Shown in pieces: positions 1-6,895 of a stretch of DNA of 8,144 nt. The position numbers and the translations under genes were made by a program. How positions within the stretch are numbered: position 1 is the first letter of the stretch; each line of letters starts with the position of its first letter. The notes beneath the pieces are model-generated. The model searched no databases and had not been told where the DNA came from. It saw only the letters and a list, made by a program, of their open reading frames with translations. The DNA is from Burkholderiales bacterium (GTDB taxonomy: Bacteria > Pseudomonadota > Gammaproteobacteria > Burkholderiales > Burkholderiaceae_C): assembly GCA_011390055.1 (NCBI GenBank), contig JAABTC010000063.1, positions 1-8,144 of the forward strand, written 5' to 3'.

Positions 1-30
1 CACGGCTCGATCGCTGGCCGCGCACCACCG

Positions 31-837
31 ATGCTCTCCCTCGCCCGCCTCACACTGCGCCGTGCCCGCCAGGAACGCCTGCCGCAAGTGGCTGGCAGCC
101 TCGCGTTCACGACCCTGCTGTGCATCGTCCCGCTGCTGGCCGTGAGCTTCGCGCTGTTCACGCACTTTCCCGTCTTCGACCGCTTCGAGGGCGCGCTCGA
201 ACGCTACCTGCTGGCCGGGCTGCTGCCCGCGGACATCGCGCGCAGCGTGCTGCGGCTGCTGCACCGGTTCGCGGCCAATGCGGGCGGGCTGGGCTGGGCG
301 GGCTCGGCCTTTCTGCTCGGCGCTGCGGTCGCGTTGCTGTGGACGGTCGAGCGCGAGCTGAACCAGATGTGGAACGTGCGGCGCAGCCGGCCCCTCGTCA
401 AACGCATCGGTCTGTACCTGTTGATCCTCGCACTCGGCCCGCCGTTGCTCGGCGTGAGTCTGTGGGCCACGACCACGGTGCTCGGCGCCTCGCTCGGCTG
501 GCTCGGGCCGCTGCCGCCTTCGGCCACGTTCGTGTTGAACCTCGGCCCGCTGGCGCTCAGCGCCGTGGGCCTGGCGGGCCTGTTCTACTTCGTGCCGAAC
601 ACCCGGGTACGGCGGCGCGATGCGATCGTCGGCGGCCTGCTCGCCGCCATCGCGCTCGAGCTCGGCAAGCGCGGCTTCGCGGCCTACGTGTTGAAGATCC
701 CCACCTACCAGGCGCTCTATGGCGCCCTGGCGGTGTTCCCCCTGTTCATGCTGTGGGTCTACTTCTCGTGGCTGGTCACGCTGGCCGCGGCGCTCGTCGC
801 GGCCAACCTCGGGCGCGGCGCAGCGCGGGGCGGTTGA
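31..837 (+). CDS. YihY/virulence factor BrkB family inner-membrane protein
   Basis: A 268-residue multi-spanning membrane protein of the YihY/BrkB family, which was once misnamed ribonuclease BN and whose function is not settled. About six hydrophobic segments are visible, near residues 22-43, 87-107, 125-148, 169-189, 198-220 and 229-262. Family-typical stretches include ERELNQMWNVRRSR after the second segment, YFVPNTRVRRRDAIVGG, and a C-terminal YGALAVFPLFMLWVYFSW block. Many Burkholderiales relatives carry an extra soluble C-terminal region, from memory; this copy stops right after the last membrane segment, so it is a short form. The ATG at 31 has no clear ribosome-binding site, and the frame stays open to the left edge, so the true start may lie upstream of the window. 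It ends 16 bp before the convergent MgtC-family gene. The family call is firm; the start is not. Confidence 0.9.
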   Translation: MLSLARLTLRRARQERLPQVAGSLAFTTLLCIVPLLAVSFALFTHFPVFDRFEGALERYLLAGLLPADIARSVLRLLHRFAANAGGLGWAGSAFLLGAAVALLWTVERELNQMWNVRRSRPLVKRIGLYLLILALGPPLLGVSLWATTTVLGASLGWLGPLPPSATFVLNLGPLALSAVGLAGLFYFVPNTRVRRRDAIVGGLLAAIALELGKRGFAAYVLKIPTYQALYGALAVFPLFMLWVYFSWLVTLAAALVAANLGRGAARGG

Positions 838-852
838 GGGCGGTGGCGCCCT
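837..852. terminator. Compact stem-loop between convergent genes
   Basis: AGGGCG (837-842), loop GTGG, CGCCCT (847-852) is a perfect 6-bp stem filling the 16-bp gap between two convergent genes. Its first base is the last base of the YihY stop codon. There is no U-run on either side, so it is at best a weak bidirectional terminator or a 3'-end stabiliser. In G+C-rich DNA a 6-bp stem can occur by chance. Confidence 0.3.
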
Positions 853-853
853 G

Positions 854-1552
854 CTAATCCCCTGTCGGCGCAATCCTGAACTCGAGCACCGCGACGTGCC
901 GCTCCAGCGCATCGGCCAGGCGCTGAACACCGCTGCGGTCGTTGGTGCGCAGCACCATGCCGTGGCGGCGGATGCCGCCTTCGCCGTCGTAGCGGTGGCT
1001 GAAGTTGGCCACCGAGAAGCCCATGTCCCTCAGCATCTCGCGCAGCGCGTCTTCGTCCAGGCCGGTGTTGCGGGCCACGCGCACGTCGAACTGGTAGTAG
1101 GCCTGGGTCGGCATGCGCGCTTCGATCCAGCGAAAGAAGGACAGCACGCCGACCGTGATGACGACCGAGACCACCAGCGGAAAGTAGAACCCGATGCCGG
1201 CCAGGATGCCGATGGCCGAGGTGATCCAGATCGAGGCGGCGGTGGTCAGGCCGCGCACCGACAGGCCGTCTTTCATGATCGCGCCGGCGCCCAGGAAGCC
1301 GATGCCGGTCATGATGCCCTGCGCCATGCGCGTCGGGTCGATGGTGGTGGCACCTCCGCGGGCCGTGTGGAACCACGAGGCCTCGTACACCGTCACCAGC
1401 ATCAGCAGCGCCGACGCGGTGCTGACCAGCGCATGGGTGCGGAATCCCGCTGGTCGGCCCTGGTAGGAGCGTTCGTAGCCGATCACCGCCCCCGCCGCCA
1501 GCGCGACCAGCAGGCGGGTCAGCATTTCGATGTCGTCGGTTTGGAGTTGCAT
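854..1552 (-). CDS. MgtC/SapB family membrane protein
   Basis: A 232-residue inner-membrane protein of the MgtC/SapB family. MgtC in pathogens supports growth at low Mg2+ and survival in macrophages, and it modulates F-type ATP synthase; most environmental homologues have no assigned role. The N-terminal membrane domain (about residues 10-140) shows the family signatures: an IGYERSYQGRPAGFRTHALV stretch near residues 24-43, then QGIMTGIGFLGAGAIMKDG and GLTTAASIWITSAIGILAG. The C-terminal 80 or so residues (YYQFDVRVARNTG onward) form a soluble region that fits the ACT-like domain of MgtC. The ATG at 1552 lacks a good ribosome-binding site; an internal ATG at codon 10 is an alternative. The gene is transcribed divergently from the TAXI binding-protein gene and convergently with the YihY gene, so it is probably monocistronic. 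I see no Mg2+-responsive leader or mgtB partner, so a virulence role should not be assumed. Confidence 0.93.
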   Translation of the reverse strand: MQLQTDDIEMLTRLLVALAAGAVIGYERSYQGRPAGFRTHALVSTASALLMLVTVYEASWFHTARGGATTIDPTRMAQGIMTGIGFLGAGAIMKDGLSVRGLTTAASIWITSAIGILAGIGFYFPLVVSVVITVGVLSFFRWIEARMPTQAYYQFDVRVARNTGLDEDALREMLRDMGFSVANFSHRYDGEGGIRRHGMVLRTNDRSGVQRLADALERHVAVLEFRIAPTGD

Positions 1553-1697
1553 GGGTGGGAACGTGCCCCGGTCGGGGCGTGGGATCGAAGGTCCATGCTA
1601 CCTCTCAGGGTCGCCCCGCTGGACACGGCATGGGGCTTGCATACAGTCGGCGCTCTTGCCTGTCTTTCCCCGATGGCATTCGTCAAGGAGTCCGCTC
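1553..1697. promoter_or_regulatory. Divergent intergenic region of the mgtC-like and TAXI genes
   Basis: This 145-bp gap must hold the promoters of two divergent genes. I cannot assign either with confidence. TTGCAT at 1637-1642 is a possible -35 element for the rightward operon, but nothing convincing lies 17 bp downstream. A small hairpin, GCCCC-GGTC-GGGGC at 1565-1578, lies 13 bases upstream of the MgtC-family start and would be in its leader RNA. No operator palindrome stands out. Confidence 0.45.
1685..1690 (+). promoter_or_regulatory. Ribosome-binding site that fixes the TAXI protein start
   Basis: AAGGAG lies seven bases before the ATG at 1698. It is the best Shine-Dalgarno match in the window. 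It decides for this start over the longer in-frame option at 1530, which would overlap the divergent gene and bury the signal peptide. Confidence 0.85.
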
Positions 1698-2684
1698 ATG
1701 TTCTCAGCCTTCAAACCGGCCGCACTGGCCGCCGCCACGCTCGTTGCGTCTGTGACGGCCCTGGCCCCCCTGCCCGCTGCGGCGCAGCAGAAGTTCATCA
1801 CCGTCGGCACCGGTGGCGTGACCGGCGTGTACTACGCCGCCGGTGGCGCCATCTGCCGCCTGGTCAACAAGGACCGCGCCAAGCACAACATCCGCTGCTC
1901 GGTCGAGTCGACCGGCGGCTCGGTCTTCAACATCAACACGATCAAGGCGGGCGAGCTCGACCTCGGCTTCGCGCAGAGCGACGTGCAGTTCAACGCCGCC
2001 AAGGGCCAGGCGAACTTCAAGGAAGGCGGCGCCTACGGCGACCTGCGCGCGGTGTTTTCGGTGCACCCCGAGCCCTTCACGGTGGTCGCCCGCAAGGAAG
2101 CGAACGTCAAGAGCTTCGCCGACTTCAAGGGCAAGCGCTTCAACGTCGGCAACCCCGGCTCCGGCACCCGCGCCTCGCTCGAGGAGATGATCGCGGCGAT
2201 GGGCTGGAAGCTCGGCGACTTCTCGCTGGCCTCCGAACTCAAGGCCGACGAGCACGGCCCAGCCCTTTGTGACGGCAAGATCGACGGCTTCTTCTACGGC
2301 GTCGGCCACCCCAGCGCCAACATCCAGGACCCGACCACCTCCTGCGGCGCCAAGCTGGTCTCGGTCACCGGCCCGGCCATCGACAAGCTGATCGCCGACA
2401 AGCCCTACTACGCCAAGGCCACCATTCCCGGCGGCCTGTACCCGAACAACCCCGACCCGACGACGACCTATGGCGTGCTGGCCACCGTCGTCGCCTCCAC
2501 CAAGGCGCCGGCCGACTCGGTCTACCAGGTGGTCAAGGCGGTGTTCGACAACTTCGACGAGTTCAAGAAGCTGCACCCGGCGCTGGCCAACCTGAAGCCC
2601 GAAAGCATGATCAAGGACGGCTTGTCCGCGCCGCTGCACGAGGGTGCGGTGCGCTACTACAAGGAAAAGGGCTGGATGAAGTAA
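1698..2684 (+). CDS. TAXI family TRAP transporter solute-binding protein
   Basis: A 328-residue periplasmic binding protein of the TAXI (TRAP-associated extracytoplasmic immunogenic) family. It captures a solute and delivers it to the fused TRAP permease encoded next. Residues 1-29 form a Sec signal peptide: a lysine at position 6, a long Ala/Leu/Val core, and LPAAA before QQ, so cleavage is likely at Ala29. The mature protein opens with the family hallmark FITVGTGGVTGVYYAAGG, followed by CSVESTGGSVFNINTI, GFAQSDVQ and FFYGVGHPSANIQD. Four cysteines sit near the start of the mature protein (AICRL, IRCSV) and around the segment ALCDGK to TSCGAK, so periplasmic disulfides are possible. Characterised TAXI proteins bind glutamate or related acids, but this ligand cannot be read from sequence. 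The strong ribosome-binding site contrasts with the weak start of the permease, which fits the excess of binding protein usual in such systems. Confidence 0.95.
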   Translation: MFSAFKPAALAAATLVASVTALAPLPAAAQQKFITVGTGGVTGVYYAAGGAICRLVNKDRAKHNIRCSVESTGGSVFNINTIKAGELDLGFAQSDVQFNAAKGQANFKEGGAYGDLRAVFSVHPEPFTVVARKEANVKSFADFKGKRFNVGNPGSGTRASLEEMIAAMGWKLGDFSLASELKADEHGPALCDGKIDGFFYGVGHPSANIQDPTTSCGAKLVSVTGPAIDKLIADKPYYAKATIPGGLYPNNPDPTTTYGVLATVVASTKAPADSVYQVVKAVFDNFDEFKKLHPALANLKPESMIKDGLSAPLHEGAVRYYKEKGWMK

Positions 2685-2696
2685 GGCGCGTGCCGC

Positions 2697-2714
2697 GGCC
2701 CGGGAGACCGGGCC
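2697..2714 (+). terminator. Intra-operon stem-loop after the binding-protein gene
   Basis: GGCCCGG (2697-2703), loop GAGA, CCGGGCC (2708-2714) is a perfect 7-bp, all-G/C stem capped by a GNRA-type tetraloop. It begins 13 bases after the TAXI stop codon and is followed by CGTTCT, not a true U-run. It is better read as an attenuator or an mRNA 3'-end stabiliser that favours binding-protein expression than as a full terminator. Confidence 0.5.
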
Positions 2715-2730
2715 CGTTCTACCGATCGCC

Positions 2731-2782
2731 CTGAGGTATCGAAGGGAGGGCCTTGTACCGAGGCCGGGCTTCGATACCTCAG
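2731..2782. repeat. REP-like inverted repeat pair inside the TRAP operon
   Basis: CTGAGGTATCGAAG at 2731-2744 is repeated as its exact complement, CTTCGATACCTCAG, at 2769-2782. This gives a 14-bp perfect stem around a 24-base centre that itself contains two GGCC tetramers (2749-2752 and 2762-2765) able to pair. The same 14-mer recurs at 5434, 6824 and 6845. The paired arrangement resembles bacterial REP/BIME elements. It occupies most of the 126-bp gap between binding protein and permease and ends 28 bases before the permease start. Confidence 0.85.
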
Positions 2783-2810
2783 CCTGGACGGGTTCAAGTG
2801 GGGTTGCGCC

Positions 2811-5387
2811 TTGGCCACCGACATCGAAAAAGCCCCCGAGGCGCTGCAAAACCTCGTCGCCGAAGTCGACACCGGCGCCCGCAAGGCCCCGGGGTTGGCG
2901 GGGCTCGTCATCTTCACGGTCTCGCTGGCCTGGGCCCTGTTCCAGCTCTGGTACGCATCGCCGTTGCCGTTCACCTTCGGCATCGGCATCCTGAACGACA
3001 CCGAGGCGCGGGCGCTGCACCTGGGCTTCGCCCTCTTCCTGGCCTTCGCGGCCTGGCCGGCGTTCAAGCGCTCACCGCGCAACCGCGTGCCGGCGGTCGA
3101 TTGGTTGCTTGCGCTCGCTGGCGCCTTCGCCGGCGCCTACCTGCTGCTGTTCTACAACCAGCTCGCCACGCGGCCCGGCCAGCCGACGACGATGGACATC
3201 GCGGTGGCCGCCACCGGTCTGGTGCTCTTGCTCGAGGCCACGCGGCGCGCGGTCGGCTGGCCGATGTCACTGCTGGCGGTGATCTTCATCGCCTACGCGA
3301 TGCTCGGGCCCTACATGCCCGACGTGCTGTCCCACAAGGGAGCATCGCTGAACCGGCTGATGTCGCACCTTTGGCTGACGACCGAGGGCGTCTACGGCAT
3401 CGCGCTCGGTGTGTCGACCGGTGCGATCTTCGTCTACGTGCTGTTCGGCACCCTGCTCGACCGCGCGGGCGGCGGCAATTACATGATGCAGGTCAGCTTC
3501 GCGGCGCTCGGCCACCTGCGCGGCGGGCCGGCCAAGGTCGCGGTGATCTCCTCCGGGCTCAACGGCATGATCAGCGGCAGCTCGGTGAGCAACGTGGTGT
3601 CCGGCGGCATCTTCACGATCCCGCTGATGAAGAAGGCCGGCTACGGCGGCGTCAAGGCCGGCGCGATCGAGACCATGAGCTCGGTCAATGGCCAGATCAT
3701 GCCGCCGGTGATGGGCGCGGCGGCCTTCCTGATGGTCGAGTACGTGGGCATCCCCTACGCCCAGATCGTCAAGCATGCGCTGCTGCCGGCCGTGCTGTCG
3801 TACATCGGCCTGTTCTACATCGTCCACCTCGAGGCGTTGAAGATGGGCATGAACCCCGTCATCAACCGCGCGCCGCGGCCGCTGGCGACCAAGGCGCTGC
3901 GTTTCGGCCTGGGGCTGTCGGGCACGGTCGTCGTGATCGGCGCGTTGTATTACCTGTTTGCCGCGATCAAGGCCGGCCTCGGCGCCGCGGCGCCCTGGGC
4001 CGTCGGCGCGGTGGTGCTCCTGCTTTATGCCATCAGCGTGCACCAGGCCGCGCAGAGCCCGGACCTGCCCGACGACATCGACATCGACAACCCGAAGCCG
4101 CTCGACACCTGGCCCACGGTGCGCGCCGGCCTGCACTTCCTGATGCCGATCGGCACGCTGATCTGGTGCCTGATGGTCGAGGAACTCTCGCCGTCGCTCT
4201 CGGCCTTCTGGGCCATCGTGGTGCTGATCGTGTTGATGCTGACGCAGCGCCCACTGATCAAGCTGCTGCGCAAGGAACACGTCGGCGATGCATGGACGCG
4301 CGGCTGGCACGAAGTCATCGGCGGCCTGACGGACGGCTCGCGCAACATGATCGGCATCGGCGTGGCCACCGCCACGGCGGGCATCATCGTCGGCGGCATC
4401 ACGCTGACCGGGTTGGGCCTGCGCATGACCGACTTCGTCGAGTTCGTCTCGCAGGGCAACGTCCTGGTGATGCTGCTCTTCATCGCCTTCGTCTGCCTGG
4501 TGCTGGGCCTGGGCGTGCCGACCACCGCGAACTACGTGCTGGTGGCCACGCTGATGGCACCGGTGGTGGTCGAGCTCGGCGCGCAGAGCGGGTTGATCAT
4601 TCCGCTGATCGCGGTGCACCTGTTCGTCTTCTACTACGGGATCATGGGCGACATCACGCCGCCGGTGGGCCTGGCCACCTTTGCCGCGGCAGCCATCAGC
4701 GGCGAGGATGCGATCGCCACCGGCGTCCAGGGCAGCATCTATGCGTTGCGCACCGTGATCCTGCCCTTCATCTGGATCTTCAACCCGTCGCTGTTGCTGA
4801 TCGATGTGAACTCCTGGCTCGACGTGTTCCTGGTGGCCGGCGCATCGACGTTGGCGATGCTGGCCTTCGCCGCGCTAACGATGAACTGGATGCGTGTGCG
4901 CCTGAAAGCCTGGGAATGGATGCTGCTGGCGCTGGCCGTGGTGCTGATGTTCCGCCCCGATTTCTTCATGGACCGCATCGCGCCCGAGTACCAGACCGTG
5001 CCGGCCACGCAGGCAGCCACCGTCGCCGGCCAGTTGCCCGCCGGCGCGCGCCTGGTGGCAGTGATCGCCGGTACCACGCTCGAAGGCCGCGAGCTGACCA
5101 AGACCGTGGCCGTCAACCTCGGCCCCGCCAACCCCGACGGGCGCAAGCGCCTGGCCGCCGCCGGGCTGACGCTGATGACGCTGGGCGACAAGGTGCAGGT
5201 GATGTCGGCCAAGTTCGGCAGCGCCGCGCGCAAGTCGGGCTTCGAGGAAGGCTTCGACATCGTCGAGCTCAAGCTGCCGAGCGGCCGTTCTTCACCGTAC
5301 TGGTTCTACCTGCCGGGGCTGCTGCTGATCGTGCTCGTATGGTGGTCTCAAGGCCGCCGCCTCCCACAACCCGTCCGCACCCCCTAA
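2811..5387 (+). CDS. Fused 4TM/12TM TRAP transporter permease (TAXI type)
   Basis: An 858-residue inner-membrane permease in which the small DctQ-like and large DctM-like TRAP subunits are one polypeptide, as is usual for TAXI systems. It is expected to use a Na+ or H+ gradient to take up the solute bound by the upstream protein. The DctQ-like part covers about residues 25-170. The DctM-like part follows, with SGSSVSNVVSGGIFTIPLMK near 254-273, QIMPPVMGAAAFLMVEY near 295-311 and, in its second half, LGLGVPTTANYVLVATLMAP near 566-585 and GDITPPVGLATFAAAA. An acidic loop (PDLPDDIDIDNPKPLD) sits near 416-431. About residues 716-828 form a soluble C-terminal domain matching the DUF3394-type tail of these permeases, closed by a last membrane segment (YWFYLPGLLLIVLVWW). 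The first start codon in frame is TTG at 2811 with no clear ribosome-binding site. The stop lies inside an 18-bp tandem repeat. Confidence 0.94.
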   Translation: MATDIEKAPEALQNLVAEVDTGARKAPGLAGLVIFTVSLAWALFQLWYASPLPFTFGIGILNDTEARALHLGFALFLAFAAWPAFKRSPRNRVPAVDWLLALAGAFAGAYLLLFYNQLATRPGQPTTMDIAVAATGLVLLLEATRRAVGWPMSLLAVIFIAYAMLGPYMPDVLSHKGASLNRLMSHLWLTTEGVYGIALGVSTGAIFVYVLFGTLLDRAGGGNYMMQVSFAALGHLRGGPAKVAVISSGLNGMISGSSVSNVVSGGIFTIPLMKKAGYGGVKAGAIETMSSVNGQIMPPVMGAAAFLMVEYVGIPYAQIVKHALLPAVLSYIGLFYIVHLEALKMGMNPVINRAPRPLATKALRFGLGLSGTVVVIGALYYLFAAIKAGLGAAAPWAVGAVVLLLYAISVHQAAQSPDLPDDIDIDNPKPLDTWPTVRAGLHFLMPIGTLIWCLMVEELSPSLSAFWAIVVLIVLMLTQRPLIKLLRKEHVGDAWTRGWHEVIGGLTDGSRNMIGIGVATATAGIIVGGITLTGLGLRMTDFVEFVSQGNVLVMLLFIAFVCLVLGLGVPTTANYVLVATLMAPVVVELGAQSGLIIPLIAVHLFVFYYGIMGDITPPVGLATFAAAAISGEDAIATGVQGSIYALRTVILPFIWIFNPSLLLIDVNSWLDVFLVAGASTLAMLAFAALTMNWMRVRLKAWEWMLLALAVVLMFRPDFFMDRIAPEYQTVPATQAATVAGQLPAGARLVAVIAGTTLEGRELTKTVAVNLGPANPDGRKRLAAAGLTLMTLGDKVQVMSAKFGSAARKSGFEEGFDIVELKLPSGRSSPYWFYLPGLLLIVLVWWSQGRRLPQPVRTP

Positions 5388-5436
5388 CCCGTTCGCACCC
5401 CACAACCCGATCGCACCCCACAACCCGTTCGCGCTG
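5365..5436 (+). repeat. 18-bp tandem repeat across the permease 3' end
   Basis: Four 18-bp units start at 5365, 5383, 5401 and 5419, with consensus CACAACCCGTTCGCACCC. Units 1 and 3 each differ from the consensus at one base, unit 2 at two bases. The last four bases of unit 4 diverge and run into a CTGAGGTATCGAAG copy. In the permease frame each unit encodes a hexapeptide (Pro-Gln-Pro-Val/Asp-Arg-Thr). The permease TAA (5385-5387) is in unit 2, where CAA has become TAA. Confidence 0.85.
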
Positions 5437-5447
5437 AGGTATCGAAG
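5434..5447 (+). repeat. Single REP-like 14-mer before the aminotransferase
   Basis: CTGAGGTATCGAAG, identical to the arms at 2731 and 2769, ends 11 bases before the aminotransferase ATG. Its GAAG end occupies the place of a ribosome-binding site, though the match to a Shine-Dalgarno sequence is poor. It is fused directly to the 18-bp tandem array. Confidence 0.8.
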
Positions 5448-5458
5448 CGCACGCCCCC

Positions 5459-6784
5459 ATGACCCACGTCATCCACCGCAGCCTGCGCGCCACGCCCCCC
5501 GTCGCGGTCGGAGGCGAAGGCGTCTGGCTGATCGACGCGAACGGCAAACGCTACCTCGACGCCAGCGGCGGCGCGGCGGTGTCATGCCTTGGCCACGGCC
5601 ACCCCGACGTGCTGGCCGCGATGCATGCGCAGATCGACGCGCTGGCCTACGCGCACACGGGATTCTTCACCAGCGAGCCCGCCGAACAGCTGGCCGACCA
5701 CCTCGCCGCCCACGCGCCGGAGGGCCTGACCAACGTCTACTTCGTCAGCGGCGGCTCCGAGGCGATGGAAGCGGCGCTCAAGCTCGCGCGACAGCACTTC
5801 GTCGAGATCGGCCAGCCCGAACGCACCCTTTTCATCGGCCGGCGCCAGAGCTACCACGGCAACACGCTGGGCGCGCTCGCCGTCGGCGGCAACGAATGGC
5901 GGCGCAAGCAGTTCGCGCCGCTGCTGATCGACGTGCTGCGCGTGTCGGCGTGCTACGCGTACCGTGATCAGCGCGACGCCGAAACCGAGGCCCGCTACAC
6001 CCAGCGTCTGCTCGACGAACTCGACGCGGTGATCGTCGCCGCCGGCCCGCAGCGCGTGATCGGCTTCTGCGCCGAAACGGTGGTCGGCGCCACGCTCGGC
6101 GCGGTGCCCGCGACCGCCGGCTACTTCCAGGGCGTGCGCGAGATCTGCGACCGCCACGGCGTGCTCTGGATCGCCGACGAGGTGATGTGCGGCATGGGCC
6201 GCACCGGCACCCTGCACGCGGTGGAGCAAGAGGGTGCCGTGCCCGACCTGATGATCATCGCCAAGGGCCTGGGCGGCGGCTACCAGCCGATCGGCGCGGT
6301 GCTGGCGCACGAACGCGTGGTCGCGCCGCTGCGCGACGGCAGCGGCATGTTCCAGCACGGCCACACCTACCTCGGCCACCCGACGGCCTGCGCCGCTGCG
6401 CTCGCGGTCCAACGTGTGATTGCGCGCGACGGCCTGCTGGCCAACGTGCGCACGCGCGGCGAGCAGTTGATGGCCGCGCTGCGCGAGCGCCTGGGCGCAC
6501 ACCGCCATGTCGGCGACATTCGCGGCCGGGGCCTCTTCGTCGGCGTCGAACTGGTGCGGGACCGTGCAAGCAAGGCGCCGTTCGATCCGGCGCAGAAACT
6601 GCACGCCAAGGTCAAGGCCCGCGCCTTCGCCAACGGCCTGCTCTGCTACCCGATGGGCGGCACGATCGACGGCCAGCGCGGCGACCACGTGCTGCTGGCG
6701 CCCCCTTTCATCGTCAGCGAGGCCGAGATCCAGAACCTCGTCGACCGCCTGGCCGCGTCAATCGACGAGGCACTGACTTCATAG
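5459..6784 (+). CDS. Class-III PLP-dependent aminotransferase (aspartate aminotransferase family)
   Basis: A 441-residue cytoplasmic fold-type-I PLP enzyme of aminotransferase class III. The whole domain is present. Key parts are SGGSEAMEAALKLARQ (97-112) as the phosphate-binding region; Ser131-Tyr132-His133-Gly, with Tyr132 placed to stack on the PLP ring; Glu206 in FCAETVVG; Asp240-Glu241 in ADEV, with the Asp contacting the PLP nitrogen, followed by GMGRTG; Lys269 in IIAKGLGGGYQPIGAVL as the Schiff-base lysine; HTYLGHP (302-308); and Arg355 in DIRGRGLF, a usual substrate-carboxylate residue. All expected catalytic residues are there, so the enzyme should be active. Members use omega-amino acids, diamines, beta-alanine, taurine or branched amino acids as donors, and the sequence does not decide among them. 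It follows the TRAP permease by 71 bp and is probably co-transcribed, which hints at an amino compound as cargo. No clear ribosome-binding site precedes the ATG. Confidence 0.93.
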   Translation: MTHVIHRSLRATPPVAVGGEGVWLIDANGKRYLDASGGAAVSCLGHGHPDVLAAMHAQIDALAYAHTGFFTSEPAEQLADHLAAHAPEGLTNVYFVSGGSEAMEAALKLARQHFVEIGQPERTLFIGRRQSYHGNTLGALAVGGNEWRRKQFAPLLIDVLRVSACYAYRDQRDAETEARYTQRLLDELDAVIVAAGPQRVIGFCAETVVGATLGAVPATAGYFQGVREICDRHGVLWIADEVMCGMGRTGTLHAVEQEGAVPDLMIIAKGLGGGYQPIGAVLAHERVVAPLRDGSGMFQHGHTYLGHPTACAAALAVQRVIARDGLLANVRTRGEQLMAALRERLGAHRHVGDIRGRGLFVGVELVRDRASKAPFDPAQKLHAKVKARAFANGLLCYPMGGTIDGQRGDHVLLAPPFIVSEAEIQNLVDRLAASIDEALTS

Positions 6785-6788
6785 CACC

Positions 6789-6860
6789 CACCCCGCTCGT
6801 CCTGAGGTACCACCCCGCTCGTCCTGAGGTATCGAAGGATCGTCCTGAGGTATCGAAGGA
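6789..6860 (+). repeat. Head-to-tail REP-like array before the CMD-family gene
   Basis: Two 22-bp units (6789-6810 and 6811-6832, CACCCCGCTCGTCCTGAGGT followed by AC or AT) are tandem and differ at one base. The second overlaps a further pair with a 21-bp period, in which CGTCCTGAGGTATCGAAGGA occurs at 6820-6839 and again at 6841-6860. The array thus holds two full CTGAGGTATCGAAG copies (6824, 6845) and one truncated copy (6802-6809), all in the same direction. It fills most of the 111-bp gap between the aminotransferase and the next gene; no other element is evident there. Confidence 0.85.
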
Positions 6861-6895
6861 CCTCTCCCAAACACCGGCCACCCACCCCAGAACTC

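Noticed and set aside
31..837. Ribonuclease BN
   Set aside because: This is an old misannotation of the YihY family; the sequence is an integral membrane protein with no nuclease motifs.
1593..1612. Possible degenerate copy of the 14-bp repeat (CTACCTCTCAGGG) upstream of the TAXI gene
   Set aside because: Only partial similarity to the repeat's complement, with an internal insertion; not distinguishable from chance.
1530..1697. N-terminal extension of the TAXI protein to an ATG at 1530
   Set aside because: It would overlap the divergent gene, place 56 extra residues before a clear signal peptide, and ignore the AAGGAG site seven bases before 1698.
1704..3020. Long antisense open frame (438 codons) opposite the TAXI gene and the permease start
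   Set aside because: Composition is Arg/Gly/Val/Asp-rich with no recognisable domain, and it is antisense to two certain genes. It reflects the lack of stops at high G+C.
3267..4619. Antisense open frame (450 codons) inside the permease gene
   Set aside because: His/Gln/Arg/Asp-rich translation typical of a mirrored membrane-protein gene; no start signal and no family resemblance.
2753..5437. 894-codon open frame overlapping the permease in another frame on the same strand
   Set aside because: The Arg/Ala-rich product has no membrane segments, whereas the 2811-5387 frame gives an unmistakable TRAP permease.
5365..5447. CRISPR-like array at the permease 3' end
   Set aside because: The units are contiguous 18-mers with no unique spacers and there are no cas genes; it is a simple tandem repeat.
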